A stretch of 64,000 nucleotides of DNA from Acetatifactor muris (GTDB lineage: Bacteria; Bacillota; Clostridia; Lachnospirales; Lachnospiraceae): positions 1 to 64,000 of the forward strand of contig NZ_JANJZD010000022.1 of the NCBI RefSeq assembly GCF_024623325.1, read 5' to 3'. This document shows positions 24,409-34,017 of the stretch, one piece after another; the first letter of the stretch is position 1, and each line of letters opens with the position of its first letter. A model generated the notes under the pieces. The model saw nothing but the letters and a program-made list of their open reading frames with translations, made no database searches and was not told the origin of the DNA. The position numbers and the translations under genes are program-made.

Positions 24409-26097
24409 ATGTGTAAAAATGATATAAAATGGAGCAATGGAAAAAGGGCTGTATTCTGTGGGCTTGGGGTCGTGCTTGTACTGTCGGTGACAGCTTGCGG
24501 GAACAAAGATTACGGCCATCATGAGAAGGGGGTGGCGAATCCGGATACCACCCAGACCGCATTCGCCATTATGGGGGGGCAGAGTGCGCTGAGTCCCGGA
24601 TATACTGATAACACAGTATTGAATCAGCTGCAGGCGGATGCAGGGATCAGCATTGAATGGACTACCATGAGCGAGTCGCTTGGAGAACAGGTAAATATCC
24701 GCATTGCAGGAGATGAGCTTCCGGACGCTTTCATGGGAGTGGGATTCAGCAATTATGATATCTCCCGTTATGGGGATGACGGCACCTTTATTGACCTGAC
24801 ACCTTATCTGACGGAAGAGTATATGCCGAATCTGACGAAGATTCTGGAGGAGAACCCGGATATCCGCAGTGCCATCACCATGGATGACGGATATATTTAC
24901 GGTCTGCCTGCCGGGGAACGCATGGGAACGGCAGGTGTGGGGGCGCCGGAGGATTACAGCATTTATTCGGTCCCGCAATTCTCAATGATCAACAAGGCAT
25001 GGCTGGATGAGCTGGGACTGGAGGTGCCCGCAACGCTGGAAGAACTTCATACAGCTCTGAAAGCCTTTAAAGACAATGATATGAGTGCACGATACTACGG
25101 AAATGCGCCGGGAAGTACTATTCCCATGAGCACAGGGTTTGACGAGTGGTGCTGGGGACAGAATATTTTTTATGCGGGTTTCGGCTTCACAAACTGGCCC
25201 AATGATGTGTGCAATGATTTGGTGCTGCGCGGTGACGGAACCGTGGAGTTCCTGTGCGTCACCGATCAATACAGGGATGCAGTCAGCTATTTTCATGACT
25301 GGTATGCGGAAGGGCTGATGGATGTGGAGATGTTCAGCCAGGACTCCACACAGCTGATTGCAAAATGCTCACAGGGTTATGTGGGGGTTTCCGCATGGTG
25401 GTATATTGAAGAACTGATGGGGGATTATGCAAAAGATTATGTGTTCCTGCCCGTTTTGGACGGACCGGACGGCACCCACAATGTAACCATCCGCACCGGA
25501 GGAGGAATCAACAGCGGACAGCTGAATATCACGAAGAAATGCAAAAGTCCTGCAAATCTTCTGAAATTCTTTGATCAGTGGTATGACCCGGAAATTGTCA
25601 TGCAGCTGCAGTATGGTCCAATAGGAACCTACTTTACTGAGCAGGACGAAGACGGTATCTGGCTGAGCATTTCGGACGAAGCCAGTCGGGAGAAATATGG
25701 CAAGAGCTCGGGAGAGCTGAAGGGGGAATGCGAAGTATTTGGACCGAAGCTCATTTTAAGCGATTATTATCTCACCACATTCAGAATGGAGGACCGTGCC
25801 ATTGAACGACTGACTGATTTATATGAATATTGGATGCCTTTTGTGGAGGACACTTCCGTCTATCCTGTAGACTGTGTGTTCACCGGCAGAGAGCTGGATG
25901 ATATTGACTGGTACAGAGCGGATTTTGAAAGCGCCGTATCGGAGCAGGAAGGTCTGTGGATTAAAAACGGCGGACCCACGGATGAAGAATGGGAGAGCTA
26001 TATCAGCTATCTGAGAGACAAATGCGGTATGGATAAGCTTCTGAAGGTATATCAGGAGGCTTATGACCGATACTCGGGAAAGACGACGGCCGAATAA
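24409..26097 (+). CDS. Extracellular sugar-binding lipoprotein, YtcQ/LipO type
   Basis: A 562-residue lipoprotein. A basic start and hydrophobic stretch lead to the lipobox VTAC with the lipidated Cys30. The rest is a family 1-type solute-binding protein, longer than average as usual for YtcQ. It captures the sugar outside and hands it to the permeases. AGGAGG stands 9 nt before the ATG. The 150-bp gap after the permease has no gene. Confidence 0.9.
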   Translation: MCKNDIKWSNGKRAVFCGLGVVLVLSVTACGNKDYGHHEKGVANPDTTQTAFAIMGGQSALSPGYTDNTVLNQLQADAGISIEWTTMSESLGEQVNIRIAGDELPDAFMGVGFSNYDISRYGDDGTFIDLTPYLTEEYMPNLTKILEENPDIRSAITMDDGYIYGLPAGERMGTAGVGAPEDYSIYSVPQFSMINKAWLDELGLEVPATLEELHTALKAFKDNDMSARYYGNAPGSTIPMSTGFDEWCWGQNIFYAGFGFTNWPNDVCNDLVLRGDGTVEFLCVTDQYRDAVSYFHDWYAEGLMDVEMFSQDSTQLIAKCSQGYVGVSAWWYIEELMGDYAKDYVFLPVLDGPDGTHNVTIRTGGGINSGQLNITKKCKSPANLLKFFDQWYDPEIVMQLQYGPIGTYFTEQDEDGIWLSISDEASREKYGKSSGELKGECEVFGPKLILSDYYLTTFRMEDRAIERLTDLYEYWMPFVEDTSVYPVDCVFTGRELDDIDWYRADFESAVSEQEGLWIKNGGPTDEEWESYISYLRDKCGMDKLLKVYQEAYDRYSGKTTAE

Positions 26098-26181
26098 CAG
26101 GGCCGGTAATACACTGTTGCGTTAACAGAGACAAGATGATAAATTAATAGAGAGTAAGGGAAAAGGAGCAGAGAATTTATC

Positions 26182-27678
26182 ATGACAAGTCAGATATTGT
26201 GGGAAGCCCGTAAATATGAGGAAGCTTTCGGGAAGAAGATTCAAAAGGAAGAGAGACCTGACTTTCACCTGTCTCCCCGCACCGGATGGATGAACGATCC
26301 TAACGGGTTCAGCTGTTACGGGGGAAAATATCATTTATTTTATCAATATCATCCCTATGATTCGCACTGGGGTCCCATGCACTGGGGACATGCGGTGAGC
26401 GATGATCTGCTGCACTGGGAATATCTGCCTGCGGCGCTTGCGCCGGATGAAATCTATGACAGAGACGGATGCTTTTCAGGGAGCGCGCTTACACTGCCTG
26501 ACGGCAGACAGCTTCTGATGTATACAGGTGTAGTGAAGGAACGTCAGGCTGACGGCAGCTGCAATGAAGTACAGACCCAGTGTCTGGCTGTGGGAGACGG
26601 GGCAGATTATGTAAAATATGACGGGAATCCGGTTTTGAATGAGCAGGATATTCCCTGGGGAAGCAGCAGATTTGATTTCCGGGACCCGAAACTGTGGCAG
26701 GAAGAGGATGGCACATATCGCTGTGCCATAGGGAATCGGTCTGGGGACGGCAGCGGGCAGATTCTGCTTTTTGAAAGCCCGGATGGGTTTGACTGGCGTT
26801 ACAAAAAAGTGCTGGCTGCAAACCACAACCGATTTGGAAAAATGTGGGAGTGCCCCGATTTCTTTCCGCTGGACGGAAAGTGGGTGCTGCTGACCAGTCC
26901 TCAGGATATGCTTCCTTCCGGATTTGAATATCACAACGGAAACGGAACCCTCTGCCTGATTGGAAGTTATGAGAAAACGACGGAGGAATTTACGGAAGAG
27001 GGGAATCAGTCTGTTGACTATGGTATTGACTTCTATGCACCTCAGACTGTGCTCACCCCGGACGGACGCCGGGTGATGATCGGATGGATGCAGAACTGGG
27101 ACACATGCAATCACAGAAGAGTACATGAAGAGCCCTGGTTCGGCCAGATGAGCCTGCCCAGGGAACTGTCCATAAGGGACGGAAAGCTGTTACAGAAGCC
27201 GGTGAGAGAGCTGGAAGCCATGCGGAGGAACAAGATCTCCTATGAGAATGTCACGGTGTCAGGTACGGTGAGGCTGGAGGGAATCAGAGGGCGTCGGATT
27301 GATATGGAGCTGACCATCCGGCCGGAGGATGGCTGTGATCTGTACAGAAAGTTTGCGGTCCGCCTTGCTCAGAACGGGCAATACCACACTTCTATCAGCT
27401 TCCGGCCGGGAGAATCTGTGCTGAAGATAGACAGAAAGTTCTCCGGCTCCAGAAGGGCCATCATTCATCAGAGACGCAGTAAAGTCTGCCGGAAGGGCGG
27501 GGCGCTGAAGCTGCGGATTATTCTGGACCGGTTCAGCGTGGAAGCTTTCGTAAATGACGGAGAACAGGTATTGTCCGCAGTCCTGTATACAGAACAGGAA
27601 GCGGATGGGATTTCTTTCATCGCGGACGGAACTGTGAATATGGATGTGGTAAAATATGAAATCGGAGGCGGCGCCTGA
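26182..27678 (+). CDS. GH32 beta-fructofuranosidase (sucrose/fructan hydrolase)
   Basis: A 498-residue cytoplasmic glycoside hydrolase (no signal peptide). The nucleophile Asp39 lies in WMNDPNG, Asp168 in FRDPK stabilises the transition state, and the acid/base Glu223 is in WECPDF. A C-terminal beta-sandwich follows. It would split imported sucrose or short fructans to release fructose, giving the cluster its purpose. It is the last gene of the importer operon. Confidence 0.93.
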   Translation: MTSQILWEARKYEEAFGKKIQKEERPDFHLSPRTGWMNDPNGFSCYGGKYHLFYQYHPYDSHWGPMHWGHAVSDDLLHWEYLPAALAPDEIYDRDGCFSGSALTLPDGRQLLMYTGVVKERQADGSCNEVQTQCLAVGDGADYVKYDGNPVLNEQDIPWGSSRFDFRDPKLWQEEDGTYRCAIGNRSGDGSGQILLFESPDGFDWRYKKVLAANHNRFGKMWECPDFFPLDGKWVLLTSPQDMLPSGFEYHNGNGTLCLIGSYEKTTEEFTEEGNQSVDYGIDFYAPQTVLTPDGRRVMIGWMQNWDTCNHRRVHEEPWFGQMSLPRELSIRDGKLLQKPVRELEAMRRNKISYENVTVSGTVRLEGIRGRRIDMELTIRPEDGCDLYRKFAVRLAQNGQYHTSISFRPGESVLKIDRKFSGSRRAIIHQRRSKVCRKGGALKLRIILDRFSVEAFVNDGEQVLSAVLYTEQEADGISFIADGTVNMDVVKYEIGGGA

Positions 27679-27781
27679 CACTGAAAATATGTCAACTGGC
27701 AAAATGTCTATAAATTTTACATAAATTGCAACGTTTTTTACAAAGTTACCAAAAAGCCTGTTAATTATTTCCAGTTTGTTG

Positions 27782-27787
27782 TATAAT
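27782..27787 (+). promoter_or_regulatory. -10 element upstream of glgC
   Basis: A perfect TATAAT. The -35 region 17 bp upstream (TGTTAA) is weak, so activation by a regulator is possible. The leader to the ATG at 27894 would be about 100 nt. Confidence 0.5.
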
Positions 27788-27893
27788 ACATAAGAAGAAC
27801 AACCAAACTTGTTCGGGCCGCAAATATTGTATCTGCGTATTGTGAAAGGGCACATAAAGTCCGCAGATTACAGAAAGGTATGGTGTGTAATTT

Positions 27894-29102
27894 ATGGCAA
27901 AAGAAATGATAGCAATGCTTCTTGCCGGGGGACAGGGGTCCCGTCTGTATGCGTTGACTGAGAAGCTTGCGAAACCGGCAGTCCCGTTTGGCGGGAAATA
28001 TCGTATCATTGATTTCCCGCTGTCGAACTGTGTCAATTCGGGAATAGACACGGTGGGAATTCTGACGCAGTATCAGCCGCTGGTATTGAATGAGTATATC
28101 GGAAACGGCCAGCCGTGGGATTTGGATCGGCTTTACGGCGGGGTCCATGTTCTGCCGCCTTATCAGAAGGCAAGTGGATCGGACTGGTACAAGGGAACTG
28201 CGAACGCTATTTATCAGAATATTTCCTTTATTGAGAGGTATGATCCCCAATATGTGATTATTCTGTCCGGCGATCAGATCTGTAAGCAGGATTACAGCGA
28301 TTTCCTGAAATTCCACAAAGAGAAGAATGCAGAATTCAGCGTGGCGGTCATGGAAGTTCCCTGGGAGGAGGCTTCCCGCTTCGGGCTGATGGTGGCGGAT
28401 AAGGACGACAGGATTACAGAGTTCCAGGAGAAGCCGAAGAATCCGAAGTCTAATCTGGCGTCCATGGGTATCTATATCTTCAACTGGGATATCCTGAAGA
28501 AATATCTGGAGGAGGACGAAGCGGATCCAAAGTCTGCCAATGACTTCGGCAATAATATCATTCCGAATCTGCTGAGAGACAATCGCAGAATGTATGCCTA
28601 TCATTTTGACGGATACTGGAAGGATGTGGGGACCATTGCCTCGCTGTGGGAGGCCAATATGGAGATTCTGGATCCCGAGCACAGCGGAATCAACCTGTTT
28701 GATGAGGACTGGAAGATTTACAGCCGCAACAGCGGAATGACAGGGCATAAAATCAGTGCAGGCGGTGTGGTGGAGAATTCCATGATTACCGACGGCTGCA
28801 GGATTAAGGGTACGGTGAAGCATTCCATTCTGTTCTCAGGCGTGAAGGTGGAAAAAGGAGCCGTAATCGAAGACGCCGTGGTGATGGGCGGCACGGTGAT
28901 TAAGGCGGGAGCCACAGTGAAGCACTGTATTGTGGCAGAAAATGTGACAATCGGCGAGAATGCGGTGGTAGGTGCCATGCCCACAGACAGTGAGAACGGT
29001 GTGGCAACCGTGGGTGCAGGTGTGACCATCGGTGACAATGCGAAGGTCGGCCCCAAAGCCATGGTGAATAAAAACGTAGAAGGCGGTGAAGAAGAATGGT
29101 AA
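27894..29102 (+). CDS. glgC: Glucose-1-phosphate adenylyltransferase, catalytic subunit
   Basis: A 402-residue enzyme making ADP-glucose for glycogen. MLLAGGQGSRLYALTEKLAKP is the nucleotide-binding start, with WYKGTANAIYQN and FQEKPKNP next; the C-terminal third is a left-handed beta-helix of hexapeptide repeats. It overlaps glgD by 7 bp. The pair suggests a GlgC/GlgD hetero-oligomer as in other Firmicutes. Confidence 0.96.
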   Translation: MAKEMIAMLLAGGQGSRLYALTEKLAKPAVPFGGKYRIIDFPLSNCVNSGIDTVGILTQYQPLVLNEYIGNGQPWDLDRLYGGVHVLPPYQKASGSDWYKGTANAIYQNISFIERYDPQYVIILSGDQICKQDYSDFLKFHKEKNAEFSVAVMEVPWEEASRFGLMVADKDDRITEFQEKPKNPKSNLASMGIYIFNWDILKKYLEEDEADPKSANDFGNNIIPNLLRDNRRMYAYHFDGYWKDVGTIASLWEANMEILDPEHSGINLFDEDWKIYSRNSGMTGHKISAGGVVENSMITDGCRIKGTVKHSILFSGVKVEKGAVIEDAVVMGGTVIKAGATVKHCIVAENVTIGENAVVGAMPTDSENGVATVGAGVTIGDNAKVGPKAMVNKNVEGGEEEW

Positions 29103-30238
29103 ACTCAAAGACAAGTGCACTGGGTATTATTTTTCCCAACAGTTATGACGCGTTGGTTCCGGAGCTGGTGAATGTGCGTCTGATGGCTTCCATCCCTTTT
29201 GCCAGTCGATATCGCCTGATTGATTTTATACTATCCAGCATGACACACTGTGATATCAACAATATCTCCGTCATGGTTAATAATAACTATCACTCTCTGA
29301 TGGATCACCTGGATTCCGGCCGTGAATGGGACCTGGTGCGCAAGAACGGCGGATTACATATATTCCCTCCTTTTATGGAGAAGAGTGCGAAGCCTTATAC
29401 GGGTCGCGTGGGTGCGCTGGCAAATATTCTGGATTTCCTGCGGGATGAAAAAGAAAAATATGTGGTGATTACGGATACGAATATCGTGGTTAATTTTGAT
29501 TTTAAGGCCATGATCCGGTCCCATATTGAGAGCGGTGCGGATGTGACCATTGCCTATAATCAGCAGGAGCTCCCGGAGAGCTTCATGAAGTCTCAGTCAA
29601 ACGATTTGGGCTACTATTATACCTTTGGCATTGACAATGGCAGAATTACCAAAATCTATGTAAATGCCAAGGATAAGGGAGTTCAGAATTTCTCCATGAA
29701 CATTTTCGTGGTGGAGAGAGAAAAGCTTATCGATCTGATCAACACGGCTTTTGTCCGGGGACAGGAATATTTTGAGAGGGATGTGCTGCTGCCCCAGCTG
29801 AGCAAGCTGAACGTACATGCCTATAAGCACGAGGGATATATCGCCCGGATTTGTGATATGAAGAGCTATTTTGACGAGAATATGAAGCTTCTGGATGACT
29901 ACAATCTGGATGCGCTTTTCTCAGGACCTTCTATCTACACGAAGATTCGAGATGACAATCCTACCAGGTATATCGAGGGAGCGAAGGTACAGAATGTGAT
30001 GGTGGCTGACGGCTGTATCATCGAAGGAGAGGTGGAAGACAGCATTCTCTTCCGTGGAGTGAAAGTGGCCAGAGGCGCGAAGGTCAAGAACTGTATTCTG
30101 ATGCAGGATTCCGTAGTGGAAGCCGGCGCGGATATAGAATATCTTGTCATGGATAAGAATGTTACCATTACGGCAGGCAAGGAAATGAAGGGAACAGGGA
30201 CCTTCCCCGTCTATATCGGGAAGCATCAGGTAGTCTGA
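29096..30238 (+). CDS. glgD: Glucose-1-phosphate adenylyltransferase, GlgD subunit
   Basis: A 380-residue GlgC paralogue. The N-terminal nucleotide loop is degenerate (GIIFPNSYDALVPELVN in place of LAGGxGxRL), as expected of the regulatory GlgD subunit. The fold continues with RYRLIDFILSSMTH and a C-terminal beta-helix. It is translationally coupled to glgC through the overlap. Confidence 0.95.
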   Translation: MVNSKTSALGIIFPNSYDALVPELVNVRLMASIPFASRYRLIDFILSSMTHCDINNISVMVNNNYHSLMDHLDSGREWDLVRKNGGLHIFPPFMEKSAKPYTGRVGALANILDFLRDEKEKYVVITDTNIVVNFDFKAMIRSHIESGADVTIAYNQQELPESFMKSQSNDLGYYYTFGIDNGRITKIYVNAKDKGVQNFSMNIFVVEREKLIDLINTAFVRGQEYFERDVLLPQLSKLNVHAYKHEGYIARICDMKSYFDENMKLLDDYNLDALFSGPSIYTKIRDDNPTRYIEGAKVQNVMVADGCIIEGEVEDSILFRGVKVARGAKVKNCILMQDSVVEAGADIEYLVMDKNVTITAGKEMKGTGTFPVYIGKHQVV

Positions 30239-30260
30239 AATAAATGAAAATACAGATAAG

Positions 30261-30295
30261 GGAAAACGGTCCGAAGGGGCTGTTTTCCTTTTTTT
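30261..30295 (+). terminator. Rho-independent terminator of glgCD
   Basis: GGAAAAC pairs with GTTTTCC around an inner GC-rich part and is followed by seven T residues. Confidence 0.85.
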
Positions 30296-30580
30296 CTTGC
30301 ATTTCCAGCTCTCCTTACATATAATAGACTTTAGATAAGGCCGCGGATACTGTGAAGTATCGGAGAAAACCGGATGAAATGCAGGTTGCGGCGTATAATG
30401 AAGAAATGAATGAGGAGTTTTTACAGCGCAGCAATGACTCCGGGGAGGCGGTCCTGACGGGATGGGACAGATTATGGAAAAGCAGGGTATGGAGAGCGGA
30501 TTGCTGCGATAATGAAACAATAGCTGCCGGGAATTTGGGTTTTTGCGATACGGCAGGCGAAATGAAAACAGGAGGACAGA
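30296..30580 (+). other. Intergenic stretch with no clear gene
   Basis: A GTG-initiated frame (30352-30612) is open but matches nothing I recognise and overlaps the next gene's start. AGGAGG at about 30571 belongs to the following gene. No good promoter is visible. Confidence 0.4.
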
Positions 30581-32482
30581 ATGGGAAAAGAAGATTATCT
30601 GAAAGCTTATAAGTCAGGAAAAAGGGATTATCAGGCGAGAATGCTGCGGGGAGAGAAGCCAACGCTATTGGTTCTGGATGACTTTATGCCGGAGAAGGGC
30701 TGTTATCATGAAGCGCCTCTGGGGATGGTACAGGTACCGATAGCGCAGATTGTAGGTACGAAGACTGTGGGAAGAAGCAGCTCTTTCGCCGGTAACTTTA
30801 TGCCGATACTCAGGGAAGACACAGAATTTGCCATGAAATGGATTAATCTCAGCAACAGCCAGAGGGATGAAGGCATTCGTGACCCGATTAAGGTTTATGA
30901 GTATATGAATAAATTTTATGTGGAGGAGGGGAATAAACGGGTCAGCGTCATGAAATATTACGGGGCTGTCTCCATTCCGGGAAATGTGATTCGGATTGTG
31001 CCGAAGCGCAGCGAAGAGAAAGAGAACAAAATATACTATGAGTTTATGGAATTTTATCAGGCGGCGCCTATCAATTATATCTGGTTTACGCAGGAGGGGA
31101 GCTTTGCAAAGCTGCAGGAAATCGTGGGAAAGAAGCCGGGAGAAGTATGGACGGAGGACGAGCTGCTGAAATTCAGCGCGCTTTACACCAGATTTTGTGC
31201 CGAATACGAGGCCAAAGGAGGCAACAAGCTGGAGATTACGCCGGGAGACGCTTTTCTTGCATTTGTCTCTCTGCACGGGTATGATGCGGTGGATGAGAAA
31301 ACCACCAATGAGCTGCGGGCGCTGATGAGTAAGAGCTGGGAAGAATTTGAACTGCTTCAGGAGGATGAGGAAATAGAGCTGAAGATGAAGCCCAGCAATG
31401 AGAAGAAACCTCTGTTCAGCATCCTGCTTCCCTTAAGCTCGCCGAAGCTGAAGGCGGCGTTTATCTATGAGAAGACGCCGGGTACCTCCGCATGGGCCTA
31501 TGCCCATGAGCTGGGCAGACTTTACCTGGAGCAGACATTCCCGGAGGAACTGAGTACGGTTGCCTATGAGAACGGGACAGAGGAGAATGTGGAGGAACTA
31601 ATCAATGATGCGATAAAATCAGGCTGTAATATCATTTTCACAACCACGCCTCCCTTTGTGCAGGCCAGTGTGAAAGCCGCTATTTCGAATCCGGATGTGC
31701 GGATATTAAATTGTTCGCTGAATACATCTCATCGGTATATTCGTACATACTATTCACGTATGCACGAAGCGAAATTCCTGATGGGTGCCATTGCGGGGGC
31801 GATGGCGGAGAACAATAAGCTGACTTACATTGCAGATTATCCCATTTTCGGCTCCATTGCCAATATCAATGCCTTTGCGCTGGGAGCGAAAATGATTAAT
31901 CCCAGGGCTAAGGTATATCTGGAATGGTCCACCATGAAAGAAGTGGATCTGGAGGAGAAAATCAGGGAGACCGGCGCCTCCTGTATCTCGGGAAGGGATA
32001 TGGTGATTCCTGAGGAGGGATCCCGGTTCTTCGGAATTTATCATATGGAAGGAGGGCATTCCAGGAATCTGGCCATGCCGCTGTACCATTGGGGGAAATT
32101 TTATGAGCAGCTGATTCGAACCATTATGGACGGTACCTGGAAGTATGATGACGATTCTGCCACCACAAAGGCGATTAATTACTGGTGGGGAATGTCCGCG
32201 GGGGTAATCGACGTGGTCTGGTCCCGCCGTCTGCCTATTGGAACAAGGAGACTTGTGGAATTGCTGAAAGCGACTATCAGTTCGGAAGCGTTTAATCCGT
32301 TTTCTGGGATTCTTTATTCCCAGACGGGCCTGATACAGGAAGACCCTGCCTGCAGTATGCTTCCCGAGGATATTATGACCATGGACTGGCTGGCGGAGAA
32401 TGTAATCGGTTCCATACCGAAGAAGGAAGAGCTGAAGGCACAGGCGGAACCGGTGGTCAAACAGCAGGGAATAAAGAATTAA
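30581..32482 (+). CDS. ParB-like domain fused to a BMP-family binding protein
   Basis: A 633-residue protein without signal peptide or lipobox. Residues ~85-140 contain KVYEYMNKFYVEEGNKRVSV, resembling the ParB/Srx-type nucleotide-binding core. Residues ~285-600 follow the basic membrane protein (Med/PnrA) fold that normally binds nucleosides outside the cell: AAFIYEKTPGTSAWAYAHEL, later GAIAGAMAENN. A cytoplasmic BMP domain points to sensing rather than transport. AGGAGGACAG precedes the ATG. The metallophosphoesterase and HD hydrolase genes follow closely. Confidence 0.75.
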   Translation: MGKEDYLKAYKSGKRDYQARMLRGEKPTLLVLDDFMPEKGCYHEAPLGMVQVPIAQIVGTKTVGRSSSFAGNFMPILREDTEFAMKWINLSNSQRDEGIRDPIKVYEYMNKFYVEEGNKRVSVMKYYGAVSIPGNVIRIVPKRSEEKENKIYYEFMEFYQAAPINYIWFTQEGSFAKLQEIVGKKPGEVWTEDELLKFSALYTRFCAEYEAKGGNKLEITPGDAFLAFVSLHGYDAVDEKTTNELRALMSKSWEEFELLQEDEEIELKMKPSNEKKPLFSILLPLSSPKLKAAFIYEKTPGTSAWAYAHELGRLYLEQTFPEELSTVAYENGTEENVEELINDAIKSGCNIIFTTTPPFVQASVKAAISNPDVRILNCSLNTSHRYIRTYYSRMHEAKFLMGAIAGAMAENNKLTYIADYPIFGSIANINAFALGAKMINPRAKVYLEWSTMKEVDLEEKIRETGASCISGRDMVIPEEGSRFFGIYHMEGGHSRNLAMPLYHWGKFYEQLIRTIMDGTWKYDDDSATTKAINYWWGMSAGVIDVVWSRRLPIGTRRLVELLKATISSEAFNPFSGILYSQTGLIQEDPACSMLPEDIMTMDWLAENVIGSIPKKEELKAQAEPVVKQQGIKN

Positions 32483-32528
32483 GCCGATGAGGAAATTCAG
32501 GATACGGCAGCGATAGAAAGGTTTTGAG

Positions 32529-33149
32529 ATGAGGATACTGGCAATTGCGGATGAAGAGTCGAAGTACTTATGGGACTTTTTCGAAAGGAGCAAACTGGAA
32601 GGAATCGACCTGATAATCTCCTGTGGAGATCTGGATCCGCGATACCTTTCTTTTCTGGTGACATTTTCGACGGCGCCGGTGCTGTATGTGCATGGAAATC
32701 ATGATAAAAAATATGAACAGGTGCCGCCGGAGGGATGTACCTGTATCGAGGATCAGATTTATGTCCATGAGGGAGTACGGATTCTGGGACTGGGCGGCTC
32801 CATGCGATATAAGCCGGGGGAACATCAGTATACGGAAAAACAGATGGAAAAAAGAGTCCGGAAGCTGAAGTTTCAGCTTTTCCGGAAGAGAGGATTTGAC
32901 ATTCTGGTGGCACATGCGCCGGCCTATCAGCTGAATGACGGCAGAGATTTGCCTCACCAGGGGTTTCGCGTGTTCAGAACGTTGATGGAAAAGTACCGTC
33001 CGAAATATTTCCTGCACGGGCATGTGCATATGAGCTATGGAAGACAGCATAAGCGCTATGACAAATATATGGATACACATGTTATCAATGCTTACGAGAG
33101 ATGTGTGTTTGAATTTGAGGATGACAATCCCCAGGAGCATATTCGCTGA
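32529..33149 (+). CDS. Calcineurin-like metallophosphoesterase
   Basis: A 206-residue cytoplasmic phosphoesterase with GDLDP, GNHDK, a histidine in VAHAPAYQ and the terminal GHVHMSYG. The first motif, usually DxH, reads ADEES, so one metal ligand is altered, as in some YfcE-related groups. It starts 46 bp after the ParB-BMP gene, so the same transcript is likely. The substrate is unknown. Confidence 0.82.
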   Translation: MRILAIADEESKYLWDFFERSKLEGIDLIISCGDLDPRYLSFLVTFSTAPVLYVHGNHDKKYEQVPPEGCTCIEDQIYVHEGVRILGLGGSMRYKPGEHQYTEKQMEKRVRKLKFQLFRKRGFDILVAHAPAYQLNDGRDLPHQGFRVFRTLMEKYRPKYFLHGHVHMSYGRQHKRYDKYMDTHVINAYERCVFEFEDDNPQEHIR

Positions 33150-33275
33150 AGGAAGTGACCGGGGCCGGCGGAATTGGCACAAAAAGGAGTGAAGGCAGGC
33201 TGCTGGAACGGACAGTCCTGTGGCCGAAGGACAGAGTGGAAATATATCTGAAGGAAATGTAAAAAAGGAGAACAG

Positions 33276-33854
33276 ATGAATTGTAATATAACAAGGCAGG
33301 AAGCGTTGGCGCTTCTGCGGAAGTATAATAAGGAACCTTTTCATATTCAGCATGCGCTGACTGTGGAGGGTGTGATGCGGTATTTTGCCGGAGAGACGGG
33401 GAACGGAGAGGAAGCGTACTGGGGCATTGTGGGACTGCTTCATGACATTGACTTTGAACTGTATCCGGAGCAGCACTGTGTGAAGGCGCCGGAGCTGCTG
33501 CGGGAAGCGGGAGTGTCGGAGGAGATGATTTACTCTATCTGCAGTCATGGATATGGAATCTGCAGCGACCTGGAGCCAAAGCATCAGATGGAGAAAATAC
33601 TGTTCGCCTGCGACGAACTCACCGGACTGATCGGGGCCGCGGCCAGGATGCGGCCGTCCAAAAGCGTGATGGACATGGAGCTGTCCAGCCTCAGGAAAAA
33701 ATATAAGGACAAAAGATTTGCTGCAGGCTGCTCCAGAGATGTCATAAACACCGGAGCGGAAATGCTGGGCTGGGAGCTTGACGAGCTTCTGGAGAAAACC
33801 ATTCTGGCCATGCGCTCCTGTGAAGAAAGCGTTGACAGGGAGATGCAGAAATGA
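33276..33854 (+). CDS. HD-domain hydrolase
   Basis: A 192-residue protein. H-x-HD type residues are seen in FHIQHALTVEGVM and LLHDIDFELYPEQH, followed by ICSHGYG and the Asp in FACDELTGLI. These are the metal-binding points of HD phosphohydrolases acting on nucleotides or phosphates. AAAAGGAG lies upstream of the ATG. The exact substrate is not visible. Confidence 0.82.
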   Translation: MNCNITRQEALALLRKYNKEPFHIQHALTVEGVMRYFAGETGNGEEAYWGIVGLLHDIDFELYPEQHCVKAPELLREAGVSEEMIYSICSHGYGICSDLEPKHQMEKILFACDELTGLIGAAARMRPSKSVMDMELSSLRKKYKDKRFAAGCSRDVINTGAEMLGWELDELLEKTILAMRSCEESVDREMQK

Positions 33855-33875
33855 GAAAATTTCTGGAAAATAATG

Positions 33876-33918
33876 TGGAAAAGCTTTTTGGAATGTGATA
33901 CAATGTAAGGGCTTACAT
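33876..33918 (+). promoter_or_regulatory. Promoter with palindromic operator upstream of kduI
   Basis: TGGAAA (33876-33881), 17 bp, then TACAAT (33899-33904). A perfect palindrome ATGTAAG-GG-CTTACAT (33903-33918) overlaps the end of the -10 and the start region, an ideal place for a repressor. Confidence 0.55.
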
Positions 33919-34017
33919 AACAGAAAGACTGCCGGCTGTCTGCGGCAGGATTTGGCGGAAAAAAGTTATGCAGAGTATAGAATGAGATATATTTCAAGGA
34001 GAAGGAGAGGTGCCAGG

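Noticed and set aside
33895..34017. Longer start for kduI
   Set aside because: It would begin inside the promoter palindrome; the ATG at 34018 fits family length and has a ribosome binding site.
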